Source: Niveispirillum lacus (GTDB lineage: Bacteria; Pseudomonadota; Alphaproteobacteria; Azospirillales; Azospirillaceae). Taken from it: 64,000 nucleotides of DNA. The position numbers and the translations under genes are program-made. The stretch is taken from assembly GCF_002251795.1 (NCBI RefSeq), contig NZ_NOXU01000032.1:124001-188000 (forward strand). Direction: 5' to 3'. Within the stretch, counting starts at the first letter, position 1. Each line of letters starts with the position of its first letter. Below, one piece after another: positions 1 to 9,127 of the stretch. The notes below the pieces were generated by a model that was not told the DNA's origin, ran no database searches, and was given only the letters and a program-made list of their open reading frames with translations.

Positions 1-2
1 AC

Positions 3-1103
3 CGCTTTTATGCAAACGAATGGACCGATATTCAAAGAAAGTACTTAGCCAACAAGATTGACGCCGAGGAAATAACGCCTTTTGACGATAACGAGATGGA
101 GGAAATCCGACTTAAATTTGCAAGAAGGGCTGGAAAAGCAGCGGTGGATATACCAAGAGCTGACCAGTTAATTAACTTCGAAGATTGTCATTTTGACCAA
201 GATTTTCGTTTTAGTTCGTATATTCTAAAGGATGCCTATTTCACTCATGCCAAATTCTCTCAAGGCGCATATTTCAGCAACGCCACCTTCTGCGGTGAGG
301 CCTGTTTTCGCGGCGCTAATTTTGCAGGAGAGGTCCATTTCGATAGTGCTAAATTTTTTACATCCGCTCATTTCAGCAATGCTACCTTCGAAAGGTCTAT
401 GTATTTCCGCCACGCAGTCTTTTGCGGGGAAGCCTATTTCCGCAGTGTAAAATTCAAGGGGCGCACGAATTTCGACAGTGCGAGTTTCGAAAGGGAAGTT
501 ATCTTCTCCGGTGCAGAATTGGAGGCGGCGACAGACTTTGCCGATTGCCGGTTCGAAAAATCTCCACCCCAATTTGAAGGTGCTACGCTCCATCCACGCA
601 CTAACTGGCGTCGGGTTGCTTGGCCACGACTGAAGGGATTAAAGCCTGCAGATGTTGAAGCGTTGACCGATGCGTATTGCATCCTCAAGCTGGAGATGGA
701 CAAGCAAAAGCGGCACGAGGATGAGCTTCTATTCTTCGCTAAGGAATTGGAATGCCGGCGGAGGGAATTAGGACGGTTCAAAGGCTTACCGATCTCACTG
801 TATTGGCTCACTTCCGACTATGGGCGAAGTTACTACTGGCCGTTCCTATGGCTGCTCTCGCTCTTCAATGCTGGTGCCCCGGCCTTGTTTTTCCTTCAAC
901 CTGATATAGGGTGGACAAAATCGGTCGGACTGAGCGCCGTCAATTGCTTGGCCGGCTTCGGCCTGCGCAAGGAACTGATGGGCAAGACGGTGGAGAGCTT
1001 GGGCACCGGGGCGTTAATCGTTTCCGGCATACAGATGGTTCTGGGCCTGATCCTCCTCTTCCTTATCGGCCTCGGCCTGCGCAACCGGTTCCGGATGAAG
1101 TGA
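3..1103 (+). CDS. Pentapeptide-repeat membrane protein, 5' end outside window
   Basis: The frame is open to the left window edge, so the true start lies outside; an internal ATG at 96 follows coding-looking sequence. The first half is a run of five-residue repeats of the A-x-F-x-x type (for example AYFSNATF, AHFSNATF), which in this family fold into a right-handed quadrilateral beta helix. The C-terminal third has two hydrophobic stretches (around WPFLWLLSLFNAGAPALFFL and a final leucine-rich segment), so the protein is probably anchored in the membrane with the repeats in the cytoplasm. The gene is visibly less GC-rich than pyk and rhlE downstream, which may mean recent acquisition. No enzymatic motif is visible; function unknown. 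Confidence 0.75.
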   Translation, partial: RFYANEWTDIQRKYLANKIDAEEITPFDDNEMEEIRLKFARRAGKAAVDIPRADQLINFEDCHFDQDFRFSSYILKDAYFTHAKFSQGAYFSNATFCGEACFRGANFAGEVHFDSAKFFTSAHFSNATFERSMYFRHAVFCGEAYFRSVKFKGRTNFDSASFEREVIFSGAELEAATDFADCRFEKSPPQFEGATLHPRTNWRRVAWPRLKGLKPADVEALTDAYCILKLEMDKQKRHEDELLFFAKELECRRRELGRFKGLPISLYWLTSDYGRSYYWPFLWLLSLFNAGAPALFFLQPDIGWTKSVGLSAVNCLAGFGLRKELMGKTVESLGTGALIVSGIQMVLGLILLFLIGLGLRNRFRMK

Positions 1104-1117
1104 TCCGCTGCCCCTTT

Positions 1118-1240
1118 CCGCCTTCCCGGCGAAGGCCGGGACCCAGGGGCCACAAGCACACCCCTATCCATAGCCTCGATCAACGAAGCTGAAAGGTCGG
1201 GCGCTTGGCCCCTGGGTCCCGGCCTTCGCCGGGAAGGCGG
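1118..1240. repeat. 35-bp perfect inverted repeat (REP-like palindrome)
   Basis: Arms at 1118-1152 and 1206-1240 are exact reverse complements, separated by 53 bp. Each arm contains its own smaller palindrome (CCCGGCGAAGGCCGGG). It lies directly after the pentapeptide gene. Palindromes of this style are dispersed intergenic repeats in many GC-rich proteobacteria; a bidirectional terminator role is possible but there is no T-run. The rest of the 1104-1498 gap is C-rich and I see no gene in it. Confidence 0.8.
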
Positions 1241-1498
1241 TGGAGAGTGGGGGAGAGGTGGTGATCTTGGTGCCTCCAGGCCCTCCCCCCCCCTCCGCAC
1301 CCAACGCCTTGCCCCACCCCACCGCACCCCTGCCCCCCGCCATCCGCCCTTGTCGCAGCGCACAATCCCATGCGATAAGCACTCTATAACGCAACATTCT
1401 GGAACCGCCGCCCCATCGGGCCGCCACCGTTCCGGTGGTGCTTATGATGTCCGGCTGCATCCTGCGCCGGGCCGGTTACGAAGGTTACGTTTCCTCAC

Positions 1499-3130
1499 AT
1501 GCTTGATTTTAATGGTCTGGGGCTGCTGTCCCCGCTTTCCGCCGGGCTGTCCGCTGCCGGTTACACCAAACCCACCCCCATCCAGGCGCAGGCCCTGCCC
1601 GCCGCCCTGGCGGGTCGTGACGTACTGGGTCTGGCCCAGACGGGTACGGGCAAGACGGCGGCCTTTGCCCTGCCCGTCCTGCAGGCCCTGGCCAAGGCCG
1701 ATAAACGCGCCCGGCCGCATTATCCGCGCGCCCTGATCATGCTGCCCACGCGCGAACTGGCGCTGCAGGTCGGCACGGTCTTCGACCTGCTGGGCCTGCA
1801 CTTGCCCTTCACCAATGCGGTTGTGCATGGCGGGGTGTCGATCAATCCGCAGATCAAGGCGCTGGCGGCCGGGGTCGATATCCTGATTGCCACGCCGGGC
1901 CGCCTGATCGACCTGATGGATCAGGGCAAGTGCAAGCTGGACAATGTTGTCCTGTTTGTGTTGGACGAGGCGGACCGCATGCTGGACATGGGCTTCCTGC
2001 CGGCGGTGAAGAAGATTGTGGCGAAGCTGCCCAAGGCGGGCCGCCAGACCATGTTCTTCTCTGCCACCATGCCCAACGATGTGTCCGGTCTGGCCGAAAG
2101 CCTGCTGCATGATCATGTCCGGGTGGAGGTGACGCCGCCCGCCACCACGGTGGAGCGCATTGATCAGTCGGTGATCCATCTCGACATGGCGCAGAAGGCA
2201 CCGACCCTGGTGAAGCTTCTCTCCGATCCGGCGGTGGAAACCGCCATCATCTTCACCCGCACCAAGCATGGCGCCAATAAACTGGCGGCACAATTGGCGG
2301 GTGCTGGCTTAGGCGCGGACGCCTATCACGCCAACAAGTCGCAGAATGCCCGCGAACGTGCCCTGGATGCGTTTCGCGCCGGCAAGACCCGCGCCCTGGT
2401 CGCCACCGACATTGCCGCACGCGGCATTGATGTGGATCTGATTACCCACGTCTTTAATTATGACCTGCCGGAAGTGCCCGACGCCTATGTCCATCGCATT
2501 GGCCGCACGGGCCGCGCGGGCCGGGCCGGTACGGCGGTATCGCTGGTCACGCCTGCCGACCGGCCGCTGTTGAAGCAGATTGAAAAGGTGACGCGGCAGT
2601 CGATCCCGCGCCACCCGATGGAACCGGCCGCCGCCGCCATCCTGCCGCAACTGAAGCCCGAACGCCCGCCGCAGCCACAGCCCAAGCGTGGTAACCGGGC
2701 CAAGCCCGCAGGCCAGCCGGGTGAGCGCAGCAGCCAGGGCCGCCCCGGCCATCGCGGTCAGCCGCGCCATGGCGAGGCCGCCCGCAACGACAGCCCGCGC
2801 CCCGATGCGCCCCGGTCAGACATGCTGCGTGCCGAAGGCACGGCTGCCCCGGCCGCTGCCCCCGCTGCCCGGCCGCAGCCGCCGCGCCCCCAGCAGGGCC
2901 CCCGCCCCCAGGGGCAGCAGGGCCAGCGCCCCCCGGCTCAGGGCCAGCGGCCCGCCCCGCACGGCAAGCCGCAGAACCATTCCCGCCCCGCCGCCAAACA
3001 GGCCGCCGACAACCGTCCGGCGCGCGACGGTGCCGCCCAACCGCAGCGGGCCCAGCGCCCGGCCCGTGAAACGACCGAGGCAGGCGGCGACTGGACACCC
3101 GATTTCCTGCGCCGCCCCGCCCGCGGATGA
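1499..3130 (+). CDS. rhlE: DEAD-box ATP-dependent RNA helicase, RhlE type
   Basis: Cytoplasmic RNA helicase that unwinds short RNA duplexes with ATP, typically in ribosome assembly and RNA decay. Visible motifs in order: Q motif region (GYTKPTPIQ), Walker A AQTGTGKT near residue 45, PTRELA, DEAD in LDEADRMLDMG, SAT (FFSATMP), and the C-terminal RecA domain ending with HRIGRTGRAG. Residues after about 370 form a low-complexity tail rich in proline, arginine and glutamine, which is common in RhlE proteins and probably binds RNA. The length of 543 aa fits a RhlE with a long tail. Several long shadow frames inside the tail region reflect its base composition. Confidence 0.93.
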   Translation: MLDFNGLGLLSPLSAGLSAAGYTKPTPIQAQALPAALAGRDVLGLAQTGTGKTAAFALPVLQALAKADKRARPHYPRALIMLPTRELALQVGTVFDLLGLHLPFTNAVVHGGVSINPQIKALAAGVDILIATPGRLIDLMDQGKCKLDNVVLFVLDEADRMLDMGFLPAVKKIVAKLPKAGRQTMFFSATMPNDVSGLAESLLHDHVRVEVTPPATTVERIDQSVIHLDMAQKAPTLVKLLSDPAVETAIIFTRTKHGANKLAAQLAGAGLGADAYHANKSQNARERALDAFRAGKTRALVATDIAARGIDVDLITHVFNYDLPEVPDAYVHRIGRTGRAGRAGTAVSLVTPADRPLLKQIEKVTRQSIPRHPMEPAAAAILPQLKPERPPQPQPKRGNRAKPAGQPGERSSQGRPGHRGQPRHGEAARNDSPRPDAPRSDMLRAEGTAAPAAAPAARPQPPRPQQGPRPQGQQGQRPPAQGQRPAPHGKPQNHSRPAAKQAADNRPARDGAAQPQRAQRPARETTEAGGDWTPDFLRRPARG

Positions 3131-3138
3131 CGGGGGTA

Positions 3139-3162
3139 GGGAGGGTGTTCGCTCACCCTCCC
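3139..3162 (+). terminator. Possible rhlE terminator hairpin
   Basis: A 9-bp perfect stem (3139-3147 with 3154-3162) and a 6-nt loop start 9 bases after the rhlE stop codon. It is followed by a C-run instead of a T-run, so intrinsic termination is uncertain. Confidence 0.4.
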
Positions 3163-3173
3163 CCCCCAGACCG

Positions 3174-3202
3174 CTGACTTCCCCGCCCAACCCTGCTATA
3201 CT
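3174..3202 (+). promoter_or_regulatory. Candidate sigma70-like promoter in the rhlE-pyk gap
   Basis: CTGACT (3174-3179) and TATACT (3197-3202) are separated by 17 bp. A second -10-like box, TATAGT, occurs near 3386, closer to pyk, but lacks a good -35. The 3163-3452 stretch contains no convincing gene. Confidence 0.35.
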
Positions 3203-3458
3203 GTGCCAGGACAGCACCCGGACCCTGTCTGTCCGGCAGGTCGTCCCCAACGCCCATGCAACACATCCCTGTTTTCTGTTGCATCCTGTTGCACGAAGGC
3301 GGCAGGAGTGGCGCCGTGGTAACTGAATTACCAAACTGACATCGAATTCTTGTAACTGGGGGATTAATTCCGCAACCGGGCGTGCTATAGTGCTGTCAAT
3401 GACAGGTCGCATCATGCCGCGACCGGATAAATGGACCACCAAGCCCCAAGGAATGCCC

Positions 3459-4871
3459 ATGCGCCGCCATCGCCATGCCAAGATCGTCGCCACCGTCGGC
3501 CCGGCCAGCAATACGCCGGAAAAGCTGAAGGAGCTGTTCCTGGCCGGGGCCGATGTCTTTCGGCTGAATTTCAGCCATGGCAGCCATGAGGACCATGCCA
3601 AGGTTCATGCCGCCATCCGGGCGCTGGAGAAAGAGGTCGGCCGCCCCATCTCCATCCTGCAGGATTTGCAGGGCCCCAAGATCCGCATCGGCACCCTGAC
3701 CGCTGGCAAGGAAGAGCTGGTGAATGGGGAGAAGGTGACCTTTGTTCTGGGCAAGGAACCCGGCGGCAAGGACACGATCCCCCTGCCCCATCCCGAGATT
3801 TTTAAGGCCATCATGCCGGGCCAGGACCTGCTGATCGATGATGGTCGCGTGCGGGTGCGGGTGCGCGGGGTCAGCGACGACAAGATCACGGCGGAAGTGA
3901 TCGTCGGCGGTGTCATCTCCAACCGTAAGGGCGTGAACCTGCCCGGTACGGCGCTGGACCTGTCACCCTTGACGGAGAAGGACCGCGCCGATCTGGCCTT
4001 TGGCCTCTCCTTGGGCGTCGATTGGGTGGCCCTGTCCTTTGTGCAGCGCCCGTCCGACGTGATCGAGGCCAAGTCCCTGATCGGGGACAAGGCGGGTCTG
4101 GTCTCCAAGATCGAAAAGCCGCAGGCGCTCGAAAAGATTGAAGATATCATCCGCCTGTCAGACGCCATCATGGTGGCGCGTGGTGACCTGGGCGTGGAAA
4201 TCCCGCATGAGGATGTGCCCGGCCGCCAGAAGGAACTGGTCCGCGCCGCGCGTCTGGCCGCCAAGCCGGTGATTGTTGCCACCCAGATGCTGGACAGTAT
4301 GGTGGCCAGCCCCACCCCGACCCGCGCCGAAGCGTCGGACGTGGCCACTGCTGTCTATGACGGCGCCGATGCGGTCATGCTGTCTGCCGAAAGCGCGTCG
4401 GGTCAGTTCCCGGTGGAATCCGTGTCGATGATGAACCGCATCATCACCAGCACGGAAAAACATGGGACCTACCGTCCCATCATCACCGCCCTGGAGCCGG
4501 AGGTGGACCACACCCCGTCCCATGCTGTGGCCGGGGTGGCGGCCGATCTGGCTGGTACCATCGACGCCGCCGCCATCTTCGCCTACACATCCAGCGGAAA
4601 CACCGTGGCCCGTATCGCCCGCAAACGGCCGGATGTGCCGGTGCTGGCGGCGACCCCGCATGAAGGTGTGGCCCGACGTCTGGCGCTGGTCTGGGGGGCG
4701 CACGCCATCCATTCCGGTGATGTCGGCACCTATGAAGAAATGGTGGACCGCGCCCGGACCCTGGCGGTGAAGGAAGAGTTTGTGCGGCCGGGCGAACGTA
4801 TCGTCATCGTCGCCGGCATCCCCTTCGGACAGGCCGGCAGCACCAACAACCTGCGTATTGCCAAGATCTGA
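3459..4871 (+). CDS. pyk: Pyruvate kinase
   Basis: Last step of glycolysis: phosphoenolpyruvate plus ADP to pyruvate plus ATP, in the cytoplasm. Family motifs run the full length: HAKIVATVGPAS at the N terminus, LNFSHGSHEDH, ILQDLQGPKIRIG, IEKPQALEKIEDI with the catalytic lysine, MVARGDLGVEI (metal and substrate site), ATQMLDSM and PTRAEASDVATAV. The 470-aa length is normal. I place the start at 3459 (MRRHRHAK) because AAGGA sits 6 bp upstream; the in-frame ATG at 3453 would have no spacer. A rho-independent terminator follows, so the gene is probably monocistronic. Confidence 0.96.
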   Translation: MRRHRHAKIVATVGPASNTPEKLKELFLAGADVFRLNFSHGSHEDHAKVHAAIRALEKEVGRPISILQDLQGPKIRIGTLTAGKEELVNGEKVTFVLGKEPGGKDTIPLPHPEIFKAIMPGQDLLIDDGRVRVRVRGVSDDKITAEVIVGGVISNRKGVNLPGTALDLSPLTEKDRADLAFGLSLGVDWVALSFVQRPSDVIEAKSLIGDKAGLVSKIEKPQALEKIEDIIRLSDAIMVARGDLGVEIPHEDVPGRQKELVRAARLAAKPVIVATQMLDSMVASPTPTRAEASDVATAVYDGADAVMLSAESASGQFPVESVSMMNRIITSTEKHGTYRPIITALEPEVDHTPSHAVAGVAADLAGTIDAAAIFAYTSSGNTVARIARKRPDVPVLAATPHEGVARRLALVWGAHAIHSGDVGTYEEMVDRARTLAVKEEFVRPGERIVIVAGIPFGQAGSTNNLRIAKI

Positions 4872-4886
4872 TCCAGGCGGACCCAC

Positions 4887-4923
4887 AAAAGCCCGGCACC
4901 GCCAACGGTCGCCGGGCTTTTTT
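4887..4923 (+). terminator. Rho-independent terminator of pyk
   Basis: AAAAGCCCGGC and GCCGGGCTTTT form an 11-bp stem with a 13-nt loop, followed by further T residues, 16 bases after the pyk stop. The A-run on the other side lets it also act toward the convergent gene at 5034-7760. Confidence 0.9.
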
Positions 4924-5033
4924 GTAGGGTCGTCAGACGCTTTTCCCGCCTGAAGGCTGAACAGACCCCACAAGAGTAAATTGTGTGGCTTCCGGTGGTC
5001 CCATTGCGGATCGGTCAGAACGCTCGCCTTGTA

Positions 5034-7760
5034 TCACGACGTCTTTGGGGTGATCTCCGGCATGCCAACAACCACGATCTCTATCTCTGCCGGCGCGCAG
5101 AAGATATTCAACGATACGACTTTCGGAAACAGGTTGTCGGGATTCTTCTTGAAGTTATCCGGATTGTAAATCAGCGACTTATGCCGCCAGCAGCGATAGC
5201 CCAGGGAATGGATCTTCTCCAACATTCTGGCCGTATCGACGTTGGCGCCATATTCAAAATAAAGGAAAGGCCGGCACCGTTGAATGGTGCCGACAGCACC
5301 GTCAAGCACGGCCATTTCCATACCTTCAACATCGGCTTTCAGAAGCCGGAGATGGGGCACATTCAGGCTGTCAATCGTCACAACGTCAACCTGGTCACCA
5401 TCACCCGCGTGATGAAGCGAAATGCCACCAAAGTTTCCGCGCTGATCATAATCTGTCCGGGGGACATATAATGTCCCGATTTCGGCCCCGACCGCCACCG
5501 GGTGAACGGACACGTTGCTGTTCTTGTTCGCCTGCAGGTTCAAGGTCAGCACGTCACTGATCCGCTTCTGCGGCTCAAACGCATGGACATGCCCCTGTGG
5601 CCCAACCGCATTGGCAAGCAACAGCGTATGGGCGCCAATATTGGCGCCGGCCTCAACCACTATATCGCCCGGTCGAAGCACGGATTGGCACACCAATGCT
5701 TCTTCCACCGACCATTCGCCATAAAGCTCAAGGGAGCGACCAATAAACTGATCGGTGCCCAGATACCACATGGGACCAGTGCGGGTGGCTGCCTGTCGCA
5801 GTCCCGCCGACACCTGCTCTTCCGGTGCCTGCTTAAGCAAGACCGGCGGCATATACCGGGGCAGCGGAGGACGGGATACGGGCGGGTATGTTTCGGCAGG
5901 TGCCGGGCCGGGCGGTGGCGGCGGGAGCAGCCGCGACCGGTCTCCATCTTTCAGGGCCGCAACCTCTGCCGCCAGCCGGTCAAAGACCTGCGGCCAGTCG
6001 CCCGGCTGCCGCTGCCGGAACAACCGCATGGTATGAGGATACCAAGGACTGTCCTCCCGGTCGGTCAGCCAACGCCAATCGGGCGACAGTTTCAGCGGCA
6101 CCCAGACGGGCCGACCCAAGGCACCGGCCAGATGGGCAACCGAAGTGTCGGAGGAAATGATCAGATCCATATGCTGCATGACAGCCGCGGTATCCAGGAA
6201 GGCATCGGCGCCTGCATCGAAATCAGGGCCGAGCGTTTCCACCCGCATGCCGTCGGGCAAATTCTCCAACTGATCAAGGCCATAACCTTTCTGGAGGCTG
6301 ACCAGGGTCACACCCGGAACACGGGCGACCGCCGCCAGATGATGCAGGCCATAGGAACGACCACGGTCAATGCCCACACCGGCCTTGCCCTGCCAGACAA
6401 TCCCGATCCGGAACCCGCCCGGCGGTAAGCGATCCCGCCACATCTCCACCCGCTGCGGGTCCGCAAACAGATAGGGAATCGGCGCCGGAATGGTTGCCAG
6501 CGTGGTACCCAGGACAAAAGGCACACTCATGATGGCCAGATGCACATCAAACGGCGGAACAGGCTCCCCATAGGTCGCCAGGGTCACCCCCTCGATCTTC
6601 AGCAGGCATCCATACAGCGCACGCAGGTTAGGCGGCACCTCCAGGATAACCTGCCGTGCCCGGGCGGCGACATCGGCAACGAAGCGGACAAACTGGATAC
6701 TGTCGCCCAGCCCCTGCTCGTGATGCAGCAGAATGGTCTTGGTCGAGATATCCTCCCCCTGCCATTCCGGCTTGCCGAAATCGCGCAGCGGAACCGGCAG
6801 ATTGGGGCGCAGCCAGCGCCACTCAAAATGAGCCCATCCCTCTTCAAGTTTCCCGGCACCCAGAAACAGGCCCGCCGCTGTACCATGGATCGACGGGCTC
6901 AAAGGGTGGTGGCGCAGCGCCCGGCGCACGATCTCCTCCGCGTCCGCTGCCCGGCCCATATTCATATAGGTATTAGCCAGATTATTCAGACCGTCAGGAT
7001 GTGTCGGGACAAGCCTCACGGCCTCACGGAAACTGCTTGCCGCCCCTTCCAGGTCGTTATGAACATCATACAGGGCACTGCCCAGATTGATGTGGGCTTC
7101 CGCCAGATCAGGCCGAAGCTGGGTTGCTTTGCGCAGAAGCGTGATCGCTTCTTCCCCACGACCGCGCTTTGACAATTGATTGCCCAGATTGACCATGGCC
7201 TCGACCATGCCGGGATGATGGCGCAGCGCCTCTTCATAGACCGCGATGCCATCGTCCGCCCGACCCGTATCGCAAAGAATATTCGCGAGGTTGAATAGGG
7301 CCATGGCCGCGCCTGGATGTTCCTTCAAGACCAGGCGGTAATTCTCCTCTGCCCCCGCCGCATCGCCTTGCGCATAAAAGGCGTTGGCCAGAAAGCAGCG
7401 GATCTCCGGTGATTGCGGCCGTAGAGACAAGGCCCGCTGATAAGCACCCGCAGCCTCGCTCGCACGCCCCAACGCCAACAGGGAGTTACCGTGATTGACC
7501 AGCGCATCTGCATCTTGAGGCGCGTGGCTGAGCCAGCGGGCAATGATGGTCTCTGCCTCGGCGTGGCGTCCTAATTGCTGAAGCGCGATACCAAGCGGAT
7601 GCAGGGCATCATGCAGAGTTGGGTTGCGGGCCAGCAGCGTACGATACCGGCTCTCCGCCTCGGCGATGTTCCCGGCGATATGGACCTGCTTGGCCGCGTT
7701 CAGTTCCGCCAGTACCTTTTGATTGACGCCCGCCTTCTGCACCGTCCCATCCCCCGCCAC
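5034..7760 (-). CDS. TPR / GT-B glycosyltransferase-like / FkbM methyltransferase fusion
   Basis: A 908-aa three-part protein. Residues about 15-320 are tandem tetratricopeptide repeats. Residues about 335-610 resemble the heptosyltransferase/O-GlcNAc-transferase-type GT-B fold found after TPRs (HHEQGLGDSIQFVRF, IGIVWQGKAG, SSDTSVAHLAGALGRPVW). After a proline-rich linker, residues about 650-890 are an FkbM-type SAM methyltransferase (VVEAGANIGAHTLLL, HAFEPQ, LLKADVEGMEMAVLDGA). The start is GTG at 7760, with AGGA 6 bp upstream. It probably glycosylates a surface polymer or protein and O-methylates a sugar. Three relatives of the TPR-GT part lie at 58.5-64 kb beyond the prophage. Exact substrate unknown. 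Confidence 0.85.
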   Translation of the reverse strand: MAGDGTVQKAGVNQKVLAELNAAKQVHIAGNIAEAESRYRTLLARNPTLHDALHPLGIALQQLGRHAEAETIIARWLSHAPQDADALVNHGNSLLALGRASEAAGAYQRALSLRPQSPEIRCFLANAFYAQGDAAGAEENYRLVLKEHPGAAMALFNLANILCDTGRADDGIAVYEEALRHHPGMVEAMVNLGNQLSKRGRGEEAITLLRKATQLRPDLAEAHINLGSALYDVHNDLEGAASSFREAVRLVPTHPDGLNNLANTYMNMGRAADAEEIVRRALRHHPLSPSIHGTAAGLFLGAGKLEEGWAHFEWRWLRPNLPVPLRDFGKPEWQGEDISTKTILLHHEQGLGDSIQFVRFVADVAARARQVILEVPPNLRALYGCLLKIEGVTLATYGEPVPPFDVHLAIMSVPFVLGTTLATIPAPIPYLFADPQRVEMWRDRLPPGGFRIGIVWQGKAGVGIDRGRSYGLHHLAAVARVPGVTLVSLQKGYGLDQLENLPDGMRVETLGPDFDAGADAFLDTAAVMQHMDLIISSDTSVAHLAGALGRPVWVPLKLSPDWRWLTDREDSPWYPHTMRLFRQRQPGDWPQVFDRLAAEVAALKDGDRSRLLPPPPPGPAPAETYPPVSRPPLPRYMPPVLLKQAPEEQVSAGLRQAATRTGPMWYLGTDQFIGRSLELYGEWSVEEALVCQSVLRPGDIVVEAGANIGAHTLLLANAVGPQGHVHAFEPQKRISDVLTLNLQANKNSNVSVHPVAVGAEIGTLYVPRTDYDQRGNFGGISLHHAGDGDQVDVVTIDSLNVPHLRLLKADVEGMEMAVLDGAVGTIQRCRPFLYFEYGANVDTARMLEKIHSLGYRCWRHKSLIYNPDNFKKNPDNLFPKVVSLNIFCAPAEIEIVVVGMPEITPKTS

Positions 7761-7830
7761 GGTCGATCCTATAGAACATGTACCGAAGGCGCAGAGTGTT
7801 AATCAATGGAATCCCGGCCCCAATGATTGG

Positions 7831-8235
7831 TCAGCGCAAGGCGTTGCTGATCAGGTAGGCGGCATAGTCGGCCACTTTCAGCTTGATACCAGCCCGTTCA
7901 CTTTCGCCTGCCATGGCACGGGCCAGCACGATATGGCGCTGGACATCGGCCTCTACCACCTTGAACAGGGCGGTCTCCCCCTTGATCCGGGGGTAATAGG
8001 TGGGATCGACGCGTTTCTGCCGCTTGCACAAACGCTCCACCACCTCGTCCTCGCTCACCGCGACATCGGCCTGCTTTTTCACCAGGGTCCAGTCTTTCTC
8101 GCCCGCAAACCCCTCGGCCAGCAGCGGTGCCGGATCACCGTCGCAGACGCCGACCTTGAACAGATTCTTGCCCAGACCGACATCGGAGCCCCACTGGCTA
8201 AGATTGGCGCTGCGCGCAACAAAGATCGTCGCCAT
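7831..8235 (-). CDS. Hypothetical protein, 134 aa
   Basis: Soluble, lysine- and aspartate-rich protein starting MATIFVARSANLSQWGSDVG. I chose ATG 8235 because GAGGAG lies about 10 bp upstream; the frame stays open further but without coding character. No signal peptide, membrane segment or catalytic motif is obvious. It is the last host gene before attL, and codon use matches the chromosome. Function not recognised. The 263 bp between its start and the tRNA fragment show nothing I can name. Confidence 0.6.
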   Translation of the reverse strand: MATIFVARSANLSQWGSDVGLGKNLFKVGVCDGDPAPLLAEGFAGEKDWTLVKKQADVAVSEDEVVERLCKRQKRVDPTYYPRIKGETALFKVVEADVQRHIVLARAMAGESERAGIKLKVADYAAYLISNALR

Positions 8236-8498
8236 TGATTCGGGGCTCCTCTTCGCACATGACCCCACCACCGGGGTCATCGGCTTCCCGAGGTAGCGCA
8301 TAGGAACGCCGGTGAAAAGAGGCAAAGAAGTGGTGAGAAGAGCATACCCAAACCAATCAGGATTGGCGGGGTCGCCACAACCACCCTTCTCTGAGGGGCG
8401 GGCAGGAAGAAGTGCCGGTGGCCCACCAACGCGGCCAGCCTGCGCTGGACATAACGGACGGGAGCCGCAGGGTCAGTATAGATTCCGGGGAAAGAAGG

Positions 8499-8550
8499 TG
8501 GCGGACCCGAATGGATTCGAACCATCGGCCTCTGCCTTCGGAGGGCAGCG
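8499..8550 (-). pseudogene. Displaced 3' half of the original host tRNA-Arg
   Basis: Reading the minus strand gives the anticodon stem-loop (CTGCCCTCCGAAGGCAG), variable region, a complete T-arm (GATGG TTCGAAT CCATT), the acceptor strand CGGGTCC, discriminator G and encoded CCA. The 5' half is missing. It is the host tRNA end cut off when the prophage entered at the anticodon stem-loop. The intact hybrid copy is at 56232-56308. Confidence 0.85.
8529..8550. other. attL core (22 bp)
   Basis: Identical to 56262-56283; it spans the anticodon stem-loop of tRNA-Arg. Flanking bases differ directly outside the core on both sides. Confidence 0.9.
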
Positions 8551-8622
8551 GCACTTCTCCGATTTTGCAAAAAACACAGGATTTCTGCGGGGTTTATGAG
8601 CGCCGCATTGCACATTCTGACT

Positions 8623-8681
8623 ATCACTGACGTTCATTGACGGCCCAAATCTGCTCTGGGCGGCAGTGATGCGTCAGTGAT
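8623..8681. other. Candidate integrase/excisionase arm-type sites, left
   Basis: ATCACTGA (8623-8630) and two CAGTGAT copies (8664-8670 and 8675-8681) lie 75-130 bp inside attL. The same octamer family recurs inside attR. The remaining sequence up to 9127 is AT-rich, has a small hairpin (9026-9032 with 9043-9049) and no convincing gene. Confidence 0.55.
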
Positions 8682-9127
8682 TTTGGCGTTCTACCGACTT
8701 ACCTCAAAATCATGTCAACTATATTCGTTATGCGTTTGGCGCAACCTAATAAGGCAATTTCTATTGCCCTGAAGACAAATTACCCCTCCAGGCCATCAAT
8801 AGGATAATTGACCTACTTTCATTAGGAAAAGAACGAAATCGCATGACCGTCCTATTCTCCGAAAGTGGCGGAAATCCTGGGTTTTTTGGGCATATTGGCG
8901 AAGGTGCGGAAAATTATAATGGTTAACGGCTGTGTGACTAATTCGTAACACATTCCTATCTTGCGGATATTTTCGGTAAAATAGGTTTTTTATCGCTCGA
9001 CAGCCTAAAAACGCTGGATTATGTTCTGCTCATACCCGCCGCTGAGCAGGTATCTGGGCTCCCGCCACCCCATCATAATCACAATATGAACAAAAGCCGA
9101 TATTGGCATCGGCGAAGGAGAGTAGTC

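Noticed and set aside
5502-6428. 308-aa plus-strand ORF
   Set aside because: Lies wholly antisense to the TPR-glycosyltransferase fusion, which has clear domains.
8277-8627. Small ORFs spanning attL
   Set aside because: They cross the tRNA fragment and att core and have no ribosome sites.
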